Notes: generated by a model not told the origin, from the sequence alone. A stretch of DNA of 64,000 nt from Mugil cephalus (GCF_022458985.1 NC_061781.1:12551501-12615500); one strand, 5' to 3'; positions 39,301-64,000 are shown, counted from the first letter of the stretch. Numbers and translations are program-made.

Positions 39301-40512
39301 CAAATCGCATTTTTTTTCATATTGTAGCCAAGAAAAAAGCTACACCAAAATATGTTAGTCTAATACTTTTCTGCTTTACTTCCATCTGCCCACTCAAGAC
39401 ATAAAATGGACATTTGAAAAAAAAAAAAATCTTAAACATAGCTAAACATAGCTCATGGACTGATACACACTCGCTTGCCCAACTGCCAATGTTCAATAAA
39501 TCCATTTGTTTTTTGTTTTTTTTAATAATAGTATTTGGACACTACAGGACAGTATATGGACACTTACTTATTAGACATTACTTATTAGAAGGGTCAGTTT
39601 ATATCTGGTTTCATGGGACAGTTTCGGGCAGACTGTCACAAGACACAACAGAAGTGAAAGTGATGATTCAGATGTCTCATGAGTCTATGCAAATTTGGAA
39701 GAAAAAAAAGTCTGCAAAACAAGTAAATCTATTTTTTTTTTTTTTTTTAATTTTCTGGATTTCCTTTATGTATAACATGATGTGATTCCTTAACAAAGAC
39801 CTGTCATAATCACCCACCAGTCCCACCAGTGGGACAATGGAAAATACAGAATGTGAAACATTCATTTCCCCTGCTCATGAATTGTTAAGCCTCCATTGTT
39901 TAGACAGCATAAACCAGTCATTGTCGAGGGCGTCTGTTGGAGGGTCTGATTCCGATCATGAGTAAATCTGTTTATATTTGGGCTCGATAATATGTAAATT
40001 TTATTTAGAAGTTTTATTACAGATTAAATTAAACCATTTCTCATTAAATGTTCCCTCTGGGCGCGTCTAATGAGTCGATTTGATGGCCAGCCTTTATATA
40101 ACCTCTCTGTCTTACATTATACATTTTGTTCATCCAATTAAACTTGTCCATATCGAGTTAAAACGGCTCCATTTTACCCGAGCGTGCAGTCGTAATGCTT
40201 CATGCATTGAAAACATGAGCTTAATTACCAAATACCCAGCGTAGTGTGCCATCACCGAGGGTGAGATCCGGTTCTGGTAACGCAGATAACTATAAAAGTA
40301 AAACGTGAAAAATGGAAAACAAACTTACAGTGACACCAGCCCAAGTGGCAGCACCAGTGCAGCTTGAAGCACTTCCCGTGGCTGTGCGTGGCGCAGATGG
40401 AGAGTCCATCACAAGGCAGGAAGTCTGGTCGCCCCGCGCAGCTCTTGGCCAAAGCCTGCGCCTCGTCCAACTTCTCACTCTTCGGACACTTCTGCGCTCC
40501 CGAGGCGGCCAT
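29668..40512 (-). CDS. c3orf70: C3orf70 (UPF0524) homologue, two exons, 290 aa
   Basis: The two exons join 40512-40329 to 30356-29668, 873 nt including the stop. The start ATG at 40,510-40,512 was chosen because MAASGAQKCPKSEKLDEAQA matches the family N-terminus; an in-frame ATG seven codons upstream is less likely. Residues 25-62 form the conserved Cys/His-rich stretch (CDGLSICATHSHGKC, LHWCCHLGWCHC). C62 is split by the intron. Residues about 64-144 hold the conserved KYVYQPMT and NGKMCYV blocks. Residues 145-197 are a proline-rich insertion, making this protein longer than the roughly 250-aa human one. An SSSEDSGIN block and an acidic EEESEEEEDDE stretch follow. The C-terminus ETTV fits a class I PDZ ligand. 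The biochemical role of the family is not established; it has been linked to neural development in zebrafish. Identity is secure, function is not. Confidence 0.93.
29950..30108 (-). other. c3orf70: Proline-rich insertion encoded in C3orf70 exon 2
   Basis: Residues 145-197 (53 aa) are about half proline, with PPPP runs and PxPxP spacing that could bind SH3 or WW domains. By my recollection of the human protein, most of this segment is absent there. The DNA is GC-rich compared with the flanking coding sequence. Confidence 0.75.
30784..31249. mobile_element. hAT-type MITE with 8-bp target duplication
   Basis: The element starts TAGGGGTGGGAAAAA and ends GCCAATGCCCTG, with AT-rich subterminal repeats (CAATATATCACAATAC on the left; AATATATCGCAATATTGC and ATCGCGATAATGTATCG on the right). 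It is flanked on both sides by CTCTGCAT (30,776-30,783 and 31,250-31,257), a perfect 8-bp duplication as expected for hAT transposition. It has no coding capacity. This TATCG-rich MITE family is common in fish genomes. Confidence 0.85.
32845..33010 (+). repeat. Pyrimidine-rich unit with 3' splice-site-like core, copy A
   Basis: The order CCTCATGTCATT, TATAAAAGTGTGTC, CTTCCTCTTCCCTCTTTC, TTAACAGGAACCAGGGGAAC matches, with divergence, copy B at 61,408-61,570 in the igf2bp2 intron. The two copies lie in introns of different genes, on the antisense strand of both. Confidence 0.5.
40329..40512 (-). CDS. c3orf70: C3orf70 homologue exon 1
   Basis: The exon encodes residues 1-61 and the first base of codon 62. 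It contains the MAASGAQKCPKSEKLD start and most of the Cys/His-rich block. The donor GTAAGT follows directly. Confidence 0.93.
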
Positions 40513-40900
40513 TCCAACATCTCCTGGGTCCAAAAATACACGCGCACAGCCTCGTCTGAGTAAACTACAACATAAACGTCGGGGACCGAGCCGAGGTTCA
40601 CGGACCGCGCAGTCCGGTCGCTTTTACAGACTCGGAGCCAGACGCGAAAAAACGACGCTGGATCTCAGAATCCAGAGCAGCTCGGCGGGTGTTCATGCAA
40701 AGGGCGGCAGCATATCCCGTACAAGTAGAAGGGCGTCAATTAACGAGGCGTAATCTCGCATTCAGAGCCTCCCGTGATCGTGATCCACACATCTCCCCAT
40801 CCTCCCCTCGCGTCGGAAAGCTCCTCTGTGCTCTGGTGACGCGCGTACGGAACAACGACGCGCATCTGAACTTCATCACACAACGGGAGGAGTCCACAAA
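40513..40900 (-). promoter_or_regulatory. c3orf70: CpG-rich promoter region of the C3orf70 homologue
   Basis: CpG dinucleotides become dense upstream of the start codon (for example CGGGGACCGAGCCG, GGACCGCGCAGTCCGGTCGC, GACGCGCGTACGG), in contrast to the AT-rich flanks. This is typical of a vertebrate CpG-island promoter. The exact start of transcription cannot be read from sequence alone. Confidence 0.6.
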
Positions 40901-41534
40901 CACAAAGCCAGCTGCTCTGCACACTTCAAACGGGCACCCAGGCTTTCATCAGTTATTCTAAAAACTTCAAAAGGATTGAATATGAATCTTAATGCATTAT
41001 CCTGCTCACCTGAAAGTATAAGTTTGAGAAGCGTCTTCAAATTGTACACGTCTGCAACTAAATGTAACATATTATAACACAGTGACTGTTAAAAGATGCC
41101 CTTTTATCGCGCATTAATCTGCAATTAAAGCATAAAAGCTGTCAGAAAGAGTACAGCTGATAAAACGGAGCATTATGGTGCACAAACCAGCTGCTCAGTG
41201 TGGTCCTCGGCCGCCAGGTGGCAACCCTAACATCTGCTCAACGCAGGGAGATTTCCTTGAGAATGAGCCATTGATTTAGAGAGAGAGAGAGAGAAAAAAA
41301 GCAATTTAGAGCCTCGTGTTTCCCTCGGCTCTTCTCTGTGGCTGCTGCAGCTGAGTTAGCAGAAAGCAGCAAGAACCACACCGCGCTCCTCCTCCAAAAA
41401 TGAACGTTTCTCCGACGAAACTAATAACCGGAGATGCCACCTACAATCGCCTCAATTAAAGGTGGAATGCAAAATTAATGCTGCACGCATGGAGCTGGTT
41501 TCACATAAACAAGCCCTTATGAATCACAAGAGTT
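40901..41534. other. Short intergenic gap between ehhadh 3' end and C3orf70 promoter
   Basis: No gene was seen. A GA-rich tract (about 41,279-41,298) is present. Transcription from ehhadh runs toward the C3orf70 promoter on the same strand. Confidence 0.5.
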
Positions 41535-42060
41535 TATGATTACAACAGGTCTTTATTGAGGTATCAGAGTATTAAATTATTATTATTGTCATAGCATGCA
41601 AAAATCAAAGGAACCCCAAACCCCACCCTGAATGTCTTCACTGAGTAAGGCACAATTCACATTTAACTCACATTATTGTATTTGTATCTTTCATATTCTA
41701 CCATATATGTATTTATAAACATTTGTGCAATTGAATAAATTTCTTTACAAAAGATCTGAAATACATTCAATTGCTTATTGCAGATAGTTCTGTAATACAG
41801 AGGCGGTTAGTTTGGCTGTTACAACCTTCGCTGTAGTTGCAGTACATTGAATGCTGTTTCTCTTATTCTGCCCACCCCCTCAAACAGAAAAGAAACAACA
41901 AATCAATCGTACGAAAATACAATCAATACACTCTCAAGGAGGATGTACCTTCTGTGTACATATGAAAAATTAATCATTATACGGTTGAAAAGTTTCCAGC
42001 CAATTAGATTAATGCGATTTGAAGATTAGTGTATTAAGATGTTAAAGCTGAAGTGGATGT
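41535..42060 (-). other. ehhadh: ehhadh 3'UTR and poly(A) signal
   Basis: Downstream of the TAA stop, the first AATAAA on the minus strand lies at 41,557-41,552 (TTTATT on the plus strand). This predicts a 3'UTR of a little over 500 nt. Cleavage position is inferred. Confidence 0.6.
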
Positions 42061-50582
<8,522 letters not shown>

Positions 50583-51365
50583 CGTGTCGAAATCTTCAGG
50601 CAGTTTCTTTGGTATGCAGACTGAACTTTGAAACTTCACTCCTGCCAGCAGGGCCACCTTTGCCACACTCCCTCTTCCACCTCCATTTGTTGCATATTTA
50701 GGCCAAAAAGTGACGCCTTCTTCGTCTTCTTGCTTCCTGAAACGTCAGAGACAGTTCAGAGACCAGAGTGTGCACTAGAAGAGTACCGTATTCAGGCAGT
50801 ATTCATTCTTTTGCCCCACTGTATTTAATGCATGCTTCAACTCTTTTCATCTGGCACATTTGTATCATTATTTGTTTCTTACATGCGTTAACTTTTTCAG
50901 AATCACATACTAAAAGTCTAGTGAAAACTAAAGCATGCTGAAGTATTTTAAACTCACATACGATAACGCAAAAGTTACTACTTTTCCCGTTGTTAAATAG
51001 GACGGACAGCTGTGTGATATGTGATGCCAAATAAAACTTAAATGAAAACAACAATTCTTACAAGGCTCCCCTTAGGCCCCGTTTACCATTTACTACCACT
51101 GGTGTAGCTCGTAAGGTGCCATCTTTATCTTAGAGCATCTTTGCTGAAATATAGTTTCAAAACGCAGACAGAACATGCGCAGCGCCCCCGCCTGGACTGG
51201 AGGTTAGATGGGCGCACTCAATTTATTTAGTTCTTTAGTTGTAATAATTTACTATTATTTTAGATATCATTATGGGAGACGTATGCTAATGTAGGTGGTT
51301 GTATAAATGCCTATATTTTTCAGTCAAACGTTGCAGTAACTCTCAATGAAGAAACGAGCAGCGTG

Positions 51366-51373
51366 TGACGTCA
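51366..51373. promoter_or_regulatory. CRE palindrome TGACGTCA
   Basis: A perfect 8-bp CREB/ATF consensus, 113 bp before the tmem41a ATG and inside the CpG-rich part of the divergent promoter. It is palindromic, so it could serve either gene. Confidence 0.65.
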
Positions 51374-51421
51374 CCGCGGCGGTTGGCCGCCGTTGCTTGC
51401 CGTTGTTCACGGTGTCAAAAA

Positions 51422-51431
51422 ACCGGAAGTG
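51422..51431 (+). promoter_or_regulatory. tmem41a: ETS-family site ACCGGAAGTG
   Basis: A full match to the GABPA/ELK-type consensus, 55 bp before the tmem41a start codon. Such sites are typical of housekeeping TATA-less promoters and often mark the start of transcription. Confidence 0.65.
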
Positions 51432-51485
51432 AGTAGTAGCGTCTCCTCCTCCAACTCTAAACACCGACCTTACACTCTGGGGAAT

Positions 51486-54801
<3,316 letters not shown>

Positions 54802-55940
54802 TCTGTCCCAAGAGCCAGTTTGTTCGTTTGTTCGTGGACCTTCTGACGCCTTGTGCCTTCGAGAGGAAATTCATTTCAAGTGGGAACTTTTCAGAAAAAA
54901 CTTTGTGCACAGGTGTGTGAAGGTTTCTTTTATGTGGAGTGTTTTACTTTTCTGGAGCCTCCCAGAGATGGAAAGTGAGGCTGCCTCACAGAGGAATCTG
55001 AATCTGGAGAATTTGTGTCGAGCCAGGCAAACAGTGTTTGTATATAAATGATGAATGTACAGAAATGATGGACAGAGGGAAGGATGTAAGGGGAACGTTG
55101 CTCCTGCTCCCCTGTCATAGAGTAAAAGAAGTGCTTGTGTGCAAACAGCTACTGCCCAAAGTGCCTGTCACACAGGTTTATACTGAAACTTCTACCTCCA
55201 ACATGGACATGTGGGAAACATTCAGTGTTAAAGGCTGACCCGTGTTTGTAGAGACAGGTAGTTCAATTTTGTTGGGTTTGTATAAATTATTACTGTTTTA
55301 TTACCAATAATGTTTGCACCATATAGAAATACAGTATATATTGGGTAGTTTTTGCAATTTTTCAACTCTGATCTGAAGCGTACAATGTGATTTAGAGACC
55401 AGAGTTTGGCCTCTGCAGAAGCAGGAGTGTTTTTGACTAACCAGATTTTTGTGGTCAATCGTGTACGCCTGTTTACCACGTTGAGGTATTTCGCTTGATT
55501 GTTTGTTTAGAAGCTTTAATACTGATACATGATCATGACCCATGAATCTTTTGAACTGTATGGACATGTTTGCACGGGACAAAGTGTTATTTTTTTTTAT
55601 GGGAGATGTAAATTCTTTTAAATATTCACGTCAATCAACAGAAGATAATCTCGTGTGCGGCCACGGGTTGGGTGGGGATCAATGTATGAAAACCAGTCGA
55701 ACGGTAGAAACAAGGGACGTGAAGACGTCTGGAGCGGTTTTGTTTATCAGGAGTCAAACATCAAGTCAGTCCAACCTGTTTTGCGTTGCGGCTTCCGCTC
55801 TTCCACTGGAATCTGTGGCTGTGTGACTGTGACTCATGGTGGTGCTGTGACATGTCATGTCGTAAATGATGCCACTCCTTTATGTCAAAGGTGTCAAGAC
55901 TTTGAGAAAAAACAAATAAACCACATAAAAAAAAAACGTT
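54802..55940 (+). other. tmem41a: tmem41a 3'UTR with poly(A) signal
   Basis: A 3'UTR of about 1.1 kb is predicted from the first strong AATAAA (55,915-55,920) followed by an A-rich stretch. No coding feature was seen. Confidence 0.65.
55915..55920 (+). terminator. tmem41a: tmem41a poly(A) signal AATAAA
   Basis: AACAAATAAACC followed within 20 nt by a run of A. It is the first clear hexamer after the tmem41a stop. Confidence 0.6.
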
Positions 55941-55954
55941 TCTTTCAAATATTC

Positions 55955-55960
55955 TTTATT
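55955..55960 (-). terminator. igf2bp2: igf2bp2 poly(A) signal AATAAA
   Basis: TTTATT on the plus strand gives AATAAA on the minus strand. It lies about 35 bp from the opposing tmem41a signal at 55,915-55,920. Confidence 0.55.
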
Positions 55961-58529
55961 GCTCAGATCCAGGTTGCTCAGCAATACAGTTCACTCACAA
56001 CTCAAAATAACAGCGCGGCTGTTACCAGAAAGGCATGAATCCACCAGATAGATGTGTTCAAAAGTGGATCATGTCTGTCCAGCGCACAGTCACCAATTAC
56101 CTTGAAGCTTTTTGGGACCTTTTGGCCTGTGGGAAATGTAGGACGTGAGGGTTTGTGACCTACTGAGGAAACAAAAGGAATCTCCCAAAACGGTGAAATG
56201 CAGTTAAGAAGTGGATCCATGTAAAACCACTATTCAAAGTCTAGTGCTATGTGAAGTGTAGTACATGGTGGATCGCCTGCAACAGTCTCATGCAATGCTT
56301 TGCATCTTCTCATTTAACGACAAGATAGGACAAAAACACTGCTGTGGTTCTGCGTACGTCTGACCCAACTAAATCCTTCATCACCTAATCCGCGGTTATT
56401 GTCGGACGCCCTCGGCTCCAATCGGTTCCAAAGGCAGAACAGCTTTTTTTTGTTTTCAGACCTGCTTTTTCTGTCCACCCTTGTGCTTTGTCAAGCAGGC
56501 AGATCTACTTTGCATCCCCACCCCCTCCCCCCTCTTTTCCAATTCCTAAATCTGTTCAAAATCCTAGCTAGGATGCTTTTCAACCACAATTTAACAGCTA
56601 GTATTACTGGTAGTGATCTAACAGGAATGAATATTTTAAAGAATCCCAGACTACTATTATTATTTTAATCAGTGTAAATGACAAGAAAACCAGATCAACA
56701 GAAAACAAAATAAAGCCTAAGCTATTCAACCACTGTGTGATATGACTAACAACACTGTACACCCTCAGTGATGTGTGTAATTGTGTGTTTGTTTTTTTTT
56801 GTTGTTTTTTTTTTTCAGGTACTGAAAATTAATGCCTAGCAACACCCCACAAAACCTAGAAACACCAATCCTTGGAAGTAAAAAGAAAAGGTTACTATCA
56901 TCGTGACAGGTTTCTCCTCAGACTGCGGTTGGCTCAACAACCGGGATGCTCTTCTCACAGTGACACCGAACCAGCTGGAGGGAAACCCGCGCCTATAAAG
57001 AGCCAAAAAAAAAAAAAAAAAAAAAAAAACACAGGAGAGGCAGAGGTCTGAAGAGGCCTCTGCGTTGCAAGAAAAGAGCCTCAAAAAAAAAAAAAAAAAC
57101 CTACTCCGGACAGTCAGACAAACCATTAAATGACAAACTACAATTTTTTTTTCCAGTGCTACCGTGAAAAAAAAAAAGCCGTTTTTTCTCCGAGACTCGC
57201 CCCCGCTCAGGTGACGCAGACCACCGCAGGGGTCACGCGTTTTCGAACAGAAGCACCGTACTGCATTGGTGTGTGGGTAAGTAAGGTCAGGGGGTTAAAT
57301 GAACGAATCAGGTCCTCGTGAGCGATCACATCGTGAGTATGAGGTACTGTTCCGGCTGTGGGCGAGGCTTGCTGAAGAAAAAAAAAAAAAAGCCCCAGGC
57401 ATTGTGTGAGTTTGATAGACCTTCATGTTTTTATTTTTATTTGATTCGATTAGCGCTGCTAGTCTGTGTTCACTGGGACGAAGAAAAAAAAAAAAAAAAG
57501 AAGCCCAAAGACATAACACTAACTTCCACTACATCGTTCACTTCTTTAACTCTTTTGCCCTACATTAGGTTTTTAGTAACTAAAAGTCAGCCTTGGATTC
57601 GGAGAGGTAATTCTGAAATATACAGCACAAAAAAAAAAAAAAAATAGTCGGTAGATTGTTGAGAAAGCCGTTTAGGCGTCAGTTTGAGGGGAAATTGTGA
57701 CGCTCTAAACCTCTCCCACCGTCTCTCACAACGCAGGTGCAGACTGGTAAGTGTTATAGAGAGACAGAAAACGATGCATTTTACTGTATGTGTGACTCTA
57801 TAGTACATGTTTACAGATATACAGTTATCTTGTCGTACACAGTGACATTTCAACGACTAGAGTTGTTCTACATTCTACACAGGAGACTAGGGTTTTACAC
57901 CGTGTCCACGAGTCCCGTCAGTGTATTTTTGCAGCTTCGTGTTTTCTTCAAATCAACCCCAGAGTATGCTTCTTTTTTTTTCTTTTTTTTTTATCAAACA
58001 GAGCTGGTAAGATCGGGTTCGGTTGTTATAAAATTCATTTTTTTTGTTGTTTTTTTTTGTTAACATTTTTTTTTTTTTAAGTCTCAAAAAACCTGGAGGT
58101 ACAGCTGGGAGAAACAGGAGGTACAGTCGGTTAGTTTCTGTTTACATCAACCGATTTTTGTATGTTTTTGTCTTTGCTCTTCGATGGTGAAATCAGTACA
58201 CAACATCCACAATCAGAACCACGTCGGGCAGGTATGTACCCCTTAGATCCTGCGCTTCATTCTTTCCTAGCAAAATCGTCTTGGAAATGCTTTGTATCAT
58301 TAAGAGGTCGTATGGCGATCCAGGCAAACACAGAGTTGACTACAAAGTTTCACTAGTCTCCTGGACCTGAAGAGATAGAGATTACCGTAGGTCTTTTTTG
58401 TCTCTCTTTTTTTTTTTTTAACCATTTAAAAAAAAGAAAAATTCAAAACGCTCAAAATGATCAGTTAACAAGGCATACAAAATGTGGAAAAGGGGGAAAT
58501 GAAGGATTGGACTGAGGTACCCTGAAGCC

Positions 58530-58537
58530 TGAGGTAG
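58530..58537 (-). promoter_or_regulatory. igf2bp2: let-7 8-mer target site in igf2bp2 3'UTR
   Basis: TGAGGTAG on the plus strand is CTACCTCA in the igf2bp2 mRNA, the complete 8-mer complement of the let-7 seed. IGF2BP mRNAs are established let-7 targets. Confidence 0.55.
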
Positions 58538-58815
58538 ATCACAATACTGACATGCGCACTGTTCACATCCTGACCAAAGTTAACGCGGTGGTTCACTTTA
58601 CTGTTCTCCTATTTTTTCAGTTTTTTTTTTTTTTTAAATTCATTATATTATTATTCATAGTCTAGTTTTCAAGAAAATAAACACTTCCCTTCAAAATAAT
58701 ATGGCAGTGTCCCACTGAGGAAAAAAAGAAAAGGACTTTGTTTTCTTTTTGTTTCTTATCAATAGCTCTCATCACAAAATAGGAAAAAATAGATTCATAA
58801 ATATTACTCTCTCTT

Positions 58816-58894
58816 TTTATATATATATACACACACACGCACGCGCGCACACACACGTACACACACACACGCGCACACACACACACACACACAC
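58816..58894. repeat. (TA)n(CA)n compound microsatellite with CG interruptions
   Basis: TATATATA passes into CA repeats broken by CGCACGCGCG and CGTAC. It lies in the igf2bp2 3'UTR, giving a GU-rich stretch in the mRNA. Confidence 0.95.
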
Positions 58895-59493
58895 GGAGGA
58901 AGCTGTGCGTATTGGCAATAACCTTGCGTCTGGAAGATGAAGCTGATGGGTGATATCTGAAAAGGTGATGAAATAAGGCAACAAGCTTCCATGGTTTCTC
59001 CAAAGTAAAGCACGAGAGGGGGACACCGGGGGCCTGCGTGTCCGGCGTGCGCGCAGAGCAAGGCGGCCAGCTCGCCAAAAAAATTAAAAGAAATAAAAAT
59101 TAAAGCAAAACAAAGGAGATCGAAGAAAGGAGCGCGAGTGAGGATGACGATCTGCGTGTCGCGTGCCGCCTGCTGGACACGGCAGGGGTGATATTTTTCT
59201 AAAAAGGCTGCATATCGTACATTCACAGCTGTCATGCCATTTTAGAAAGGTCCCTGACAAAGAGAGGGCTGAAGCCAAACGCGGGTGCGGTCACGTTCGC
59301 GGTTGTGCGCGCGCCACAGGTCACACGGCGCCTCCGTCCCCCTTCCGACCCCACCCTCTAACCCTCTAACCCTGTCCCCTGTTTCTGGGCCCTTGGCTCA
59401 CAATCTGTGTCGGGCCTTGTTTACGCCCTAGTAAGGCCGAGCGTGTGGCGGTGCACATTCAAAACGACTGGTTGACAAGCAAAGACGCACCAT

Positions 59494-59514
59494 TTCTTCT
59501 TCTTCTTCTTCTTC
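59494..59514. repeat. (TTC)n microsatellite
   Basis: About seven TTC units, giving a GAA run in the igf2bp2 3'UTR. Confidence 0.9.
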
Positions 59515-60736
59515 TTTTTGCTCTGATCGTTCGTCGGTCTTTAGAGACTTCCTTTGATATATATATATTTTTTTTTCATATCAGGACAACAAGCATGAAC
59601 ATTGTCTACTGTACAGCATGGGAGAGTGACACCAGATCACTGGTAAAGAAAAAAAAACTGTTGCTTTTAACCTGTCTTGAGCAAAAGTGTCAGTCAGTTC
59701 AACCAACTTATATCAAAAGGCTACCAAAAAAAAAGGTGACGACGAATATTTTTTTGTCCTTTTTAAAAAAAAAAAAAAAAAAAACACGAGATGAGAGAGA
59801 GTGATGAGAAGCAGAAATTAGCGGGAAAGAAAGAGACGTTAAGAGCGTAGCGTCGGATGTGAATGGTGAGGGACATTTGAAAAGGGACGTTATCTTTTGC
59901 GTTGGCACACACACAGGCTCGTCACAAAGACTCAGAACCACTCGCCATGTTCCGTGTTTACTTATAGGGGTTTTCTTTTTTGGATTTTGTCTGTGGCCTT
60001 AATAAAAATGGGAAGAAACAAGGGAAACCGCTCCATGTGGCTGTCACAGCCCCCAGTCAATCTCTGGAACAAGCAAAAATGTGAAAAACTACACCAAGCT
60101 CTACTGTCATTTAGATAGAAAAATAACAGCGCGTACTCTCAGCGTGCATCCATATACTTCTCTACTCTGTATTAATACTGCTAAGGATATTCAACCTCAC
60201 AACCTAAATATCTCAAACGCTTGTGAGAGAAGGTGTCCATTGTCACTCGCTCTCGTCCTAAAGTATCAATCACAATGTCTCGTATGTGTTAATAGAGTTG
60301 CTTTATCTGTTTGTTAGGCCTATGTTAGTCCAACTAAAGAGATAACGTTATGCAGGGCGACAAACTATTTCCTGTTTTACCTTTTTGTTTTGTTTTTTTT
60401 TAACTGCGAACACAACAGTTCCCAAATTCTCTGCCATTTCCACCTTTCTTGTAGACATTATTATTATTGTTATTTTTTTTTTTTGGTCTTTTTATTTTAT
60501 CATATCAGTACGGTTTCTCCCATTCTATCTGCTCTCACAGGGCTGGCAGTGTACACAATGCCCTCAGCCTTTGGCTCTCACTTGTTTCCCCCCTCGCGAA
60601 GTTCTTTGGTTTTGATCCCGGTGCTGCTGGTCTGCCCTGCATGTCCCCCTTGGCCTTGGCCTTAGTCTGGGTAGGTCTCTGTCCGTTTGGGAGGGCTACA
60701 TTCATTGGCTGGTGCCCACCGGAGCCACCTCGCTGG

Positions 60737-63790
<3,054 letters not shown>

Positions 63791-64000
63791 CTGTGTGAAA
63801 GAGACGAATAAGTCAGCACGTTTTGGTCGCATTTATTTGATGTGAGTTCATGCAGCGCATTCAAACATATATTACACGTAAAAAAAATGCCTTTGACTGA
63901 CAGTGTAACCACACGGTTGATCTTTTTTGTAGTAGTAGTACTAGACAATAATATTTTCTCATTTTGTACCCATTCTCTAACCATTGCTAGTCATTCAATT
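63791..64000 (-). other. igf2bp2: igf2bp2 intron continuing past the window edge
   Basis: No exon was found in the last 210 bp. The preceding igf2bp2 exon (start of KH3) must lie to the right of the window. Confidence 0.7.

Larger units (their letters stand above)
30357..40328 (-). other. c3orf70: C3orf70 homologue intron 1 (about 10 kb)
   Basis: The donor is CACT|GTAAGT (40,328-40,323) and the acceptor is TTTAG at 30,357. The intron contains a hAT MITE (30,784-31,249), a pyrimidine-rich unit shared with the igf2bp2 intron (about 32,845-33,010), a short CA run near 35,283, and otherwise unique-looking sequence. Open frames inside it (up to 181 codons at 31,554-32,099, minus) show no recognisable domain. 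Confidence 0.85.
50583..51485. promoter_or_regulatory. Shared ehhadh / tmem41a upstream region
   Basis: About 0.9 kb separates the two divergent start codons. The tmem41a side (about 51,350-51,480) is CpG-rich and holds a CRE palindrome TGACGTCA (51,366-51,373) and an ETS motif ACCGGAAGTG (51,422-51,431). On the ehhadh side a weak DR1-like element, TGAACTTTGAAAC, lies at 50,622-50,634, probably within the 5'UTR. Whether one promoter serves both genes cannot be decided from sequence. Confidence 0.6.
55930..60736 (-). other. igf2bp2: igf2bp2 3'UTR (about 4.8 kb)
   Basis: The region between the igf2bp2 stop and an AATAAA on the minus strand at 55,960-55,955 contains no other gene and many homopolymer tracts: A25 at 57,005-57,029, A17 at 57,083-57,099, A14 at 57,377-57,390, A16 at 57,484-57,499 and A16 at 57,629-57,644 (U tracts in the mRNA), plus several T tracts. 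It also holds a let-7 8-mer site (58,530-58,537) and a CA-rich tract. Long U-rich 3'UTRs are known for this gene family. The exact 3' end is inferred. Confidence 0.7.

Noticed and set aside
40513..40533. Upstream in-frame ATG seven codons before the C3orf70 start
   Set aside because: The family N-terminus begins at MAASGAQK, and the downstream ATG has a good Kozak context (G at -3 and G at +4).
58662..59235. Minus-strand frames rich in Cys-Val repeats
   Set aside because: They are translations of the CA-rich microsatellite in the igf2bp2 3'UTR.

Overview
This window is vertebrate nuclear DNA and almost certainly from a teleost fish. Its genes are split by GT/AG introns, its CpG-rich stretches coincide with gene starts, CA/GT microsatellites are abundant, and it carries repeat families I recognise from fish genomes: a Tc1-like transposon, hAT-like MITEs, L2-like 3' ends with an ATGGATGG tail, and a degraded LINE reverse transcriptase. 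There is no bacterial-type operon, CRISPR array or phage content.

Four protein-coding genes can be assembled exon by exon. The left 29 kb (1-29,667) has no gene I can support and reads as intergenic DNA with scattered repeats. From left to right the genes are: (1) a C3orf70 (UPF0524) homologue on the minus strand, two exons about 10 kb apart (29,668-30,356 and 40,329-40,512), 290 aa, with a long proline-rich insertion; (2) ehhadh, the peroxisomal bifunctional enoyl-CoA hydratase / 3-hydroxyacyl-CoA dehydrogenase, minus strand, seven coding exons between 42,061 and 50,582, 717 aa; (3) tmem41a on the plus strand, five exons between 51,486 and 54,801, 279 aa; (4) the 3' part of igf2bp2 on the minus strand (four terminal coding exons 60,737-63,790, KH3 end plus KH4) with a long 3'UTR of about 4.8 kb. 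The upstream igf2bp2 exons lie beyond the right edge.

The layout is compact. ehhadh and tmem41a are head-to-head with about 0.9 kb between start codons; the gap holds a perfect CRE palindrome and an ETS site. tmem41a and igf2bp2 are tail-to-tail, with opposing AATAAA signals only about 35 bp apart. The gene set matches the human 3q27 block (C3orf70, EHHADH, TMEM41A, IGF2BP2), but MAP3K13, LIPH and SENP2, which lie among them in human, are not seen, and tmem41a is flipped relative to my recollection of the human order.

The points most worth checking are: the ehhadh C-terminus SQL in place of SKL; a mobile-element family carrying a GC-box plus CCAAT module; an intronic hAT MITE with a perfect 8-bp target-site duplication; two diverged copies of a unit resembling a 3' splice site, in the introns of two different genes; a let-7 8-mer site in the igf2bp2 3'UTR; and a U22 tract just after a weak ehhadh 5' splice site. 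I did not find a convincing new molecular system; the window is ordinary fish chromosome with several informative details.
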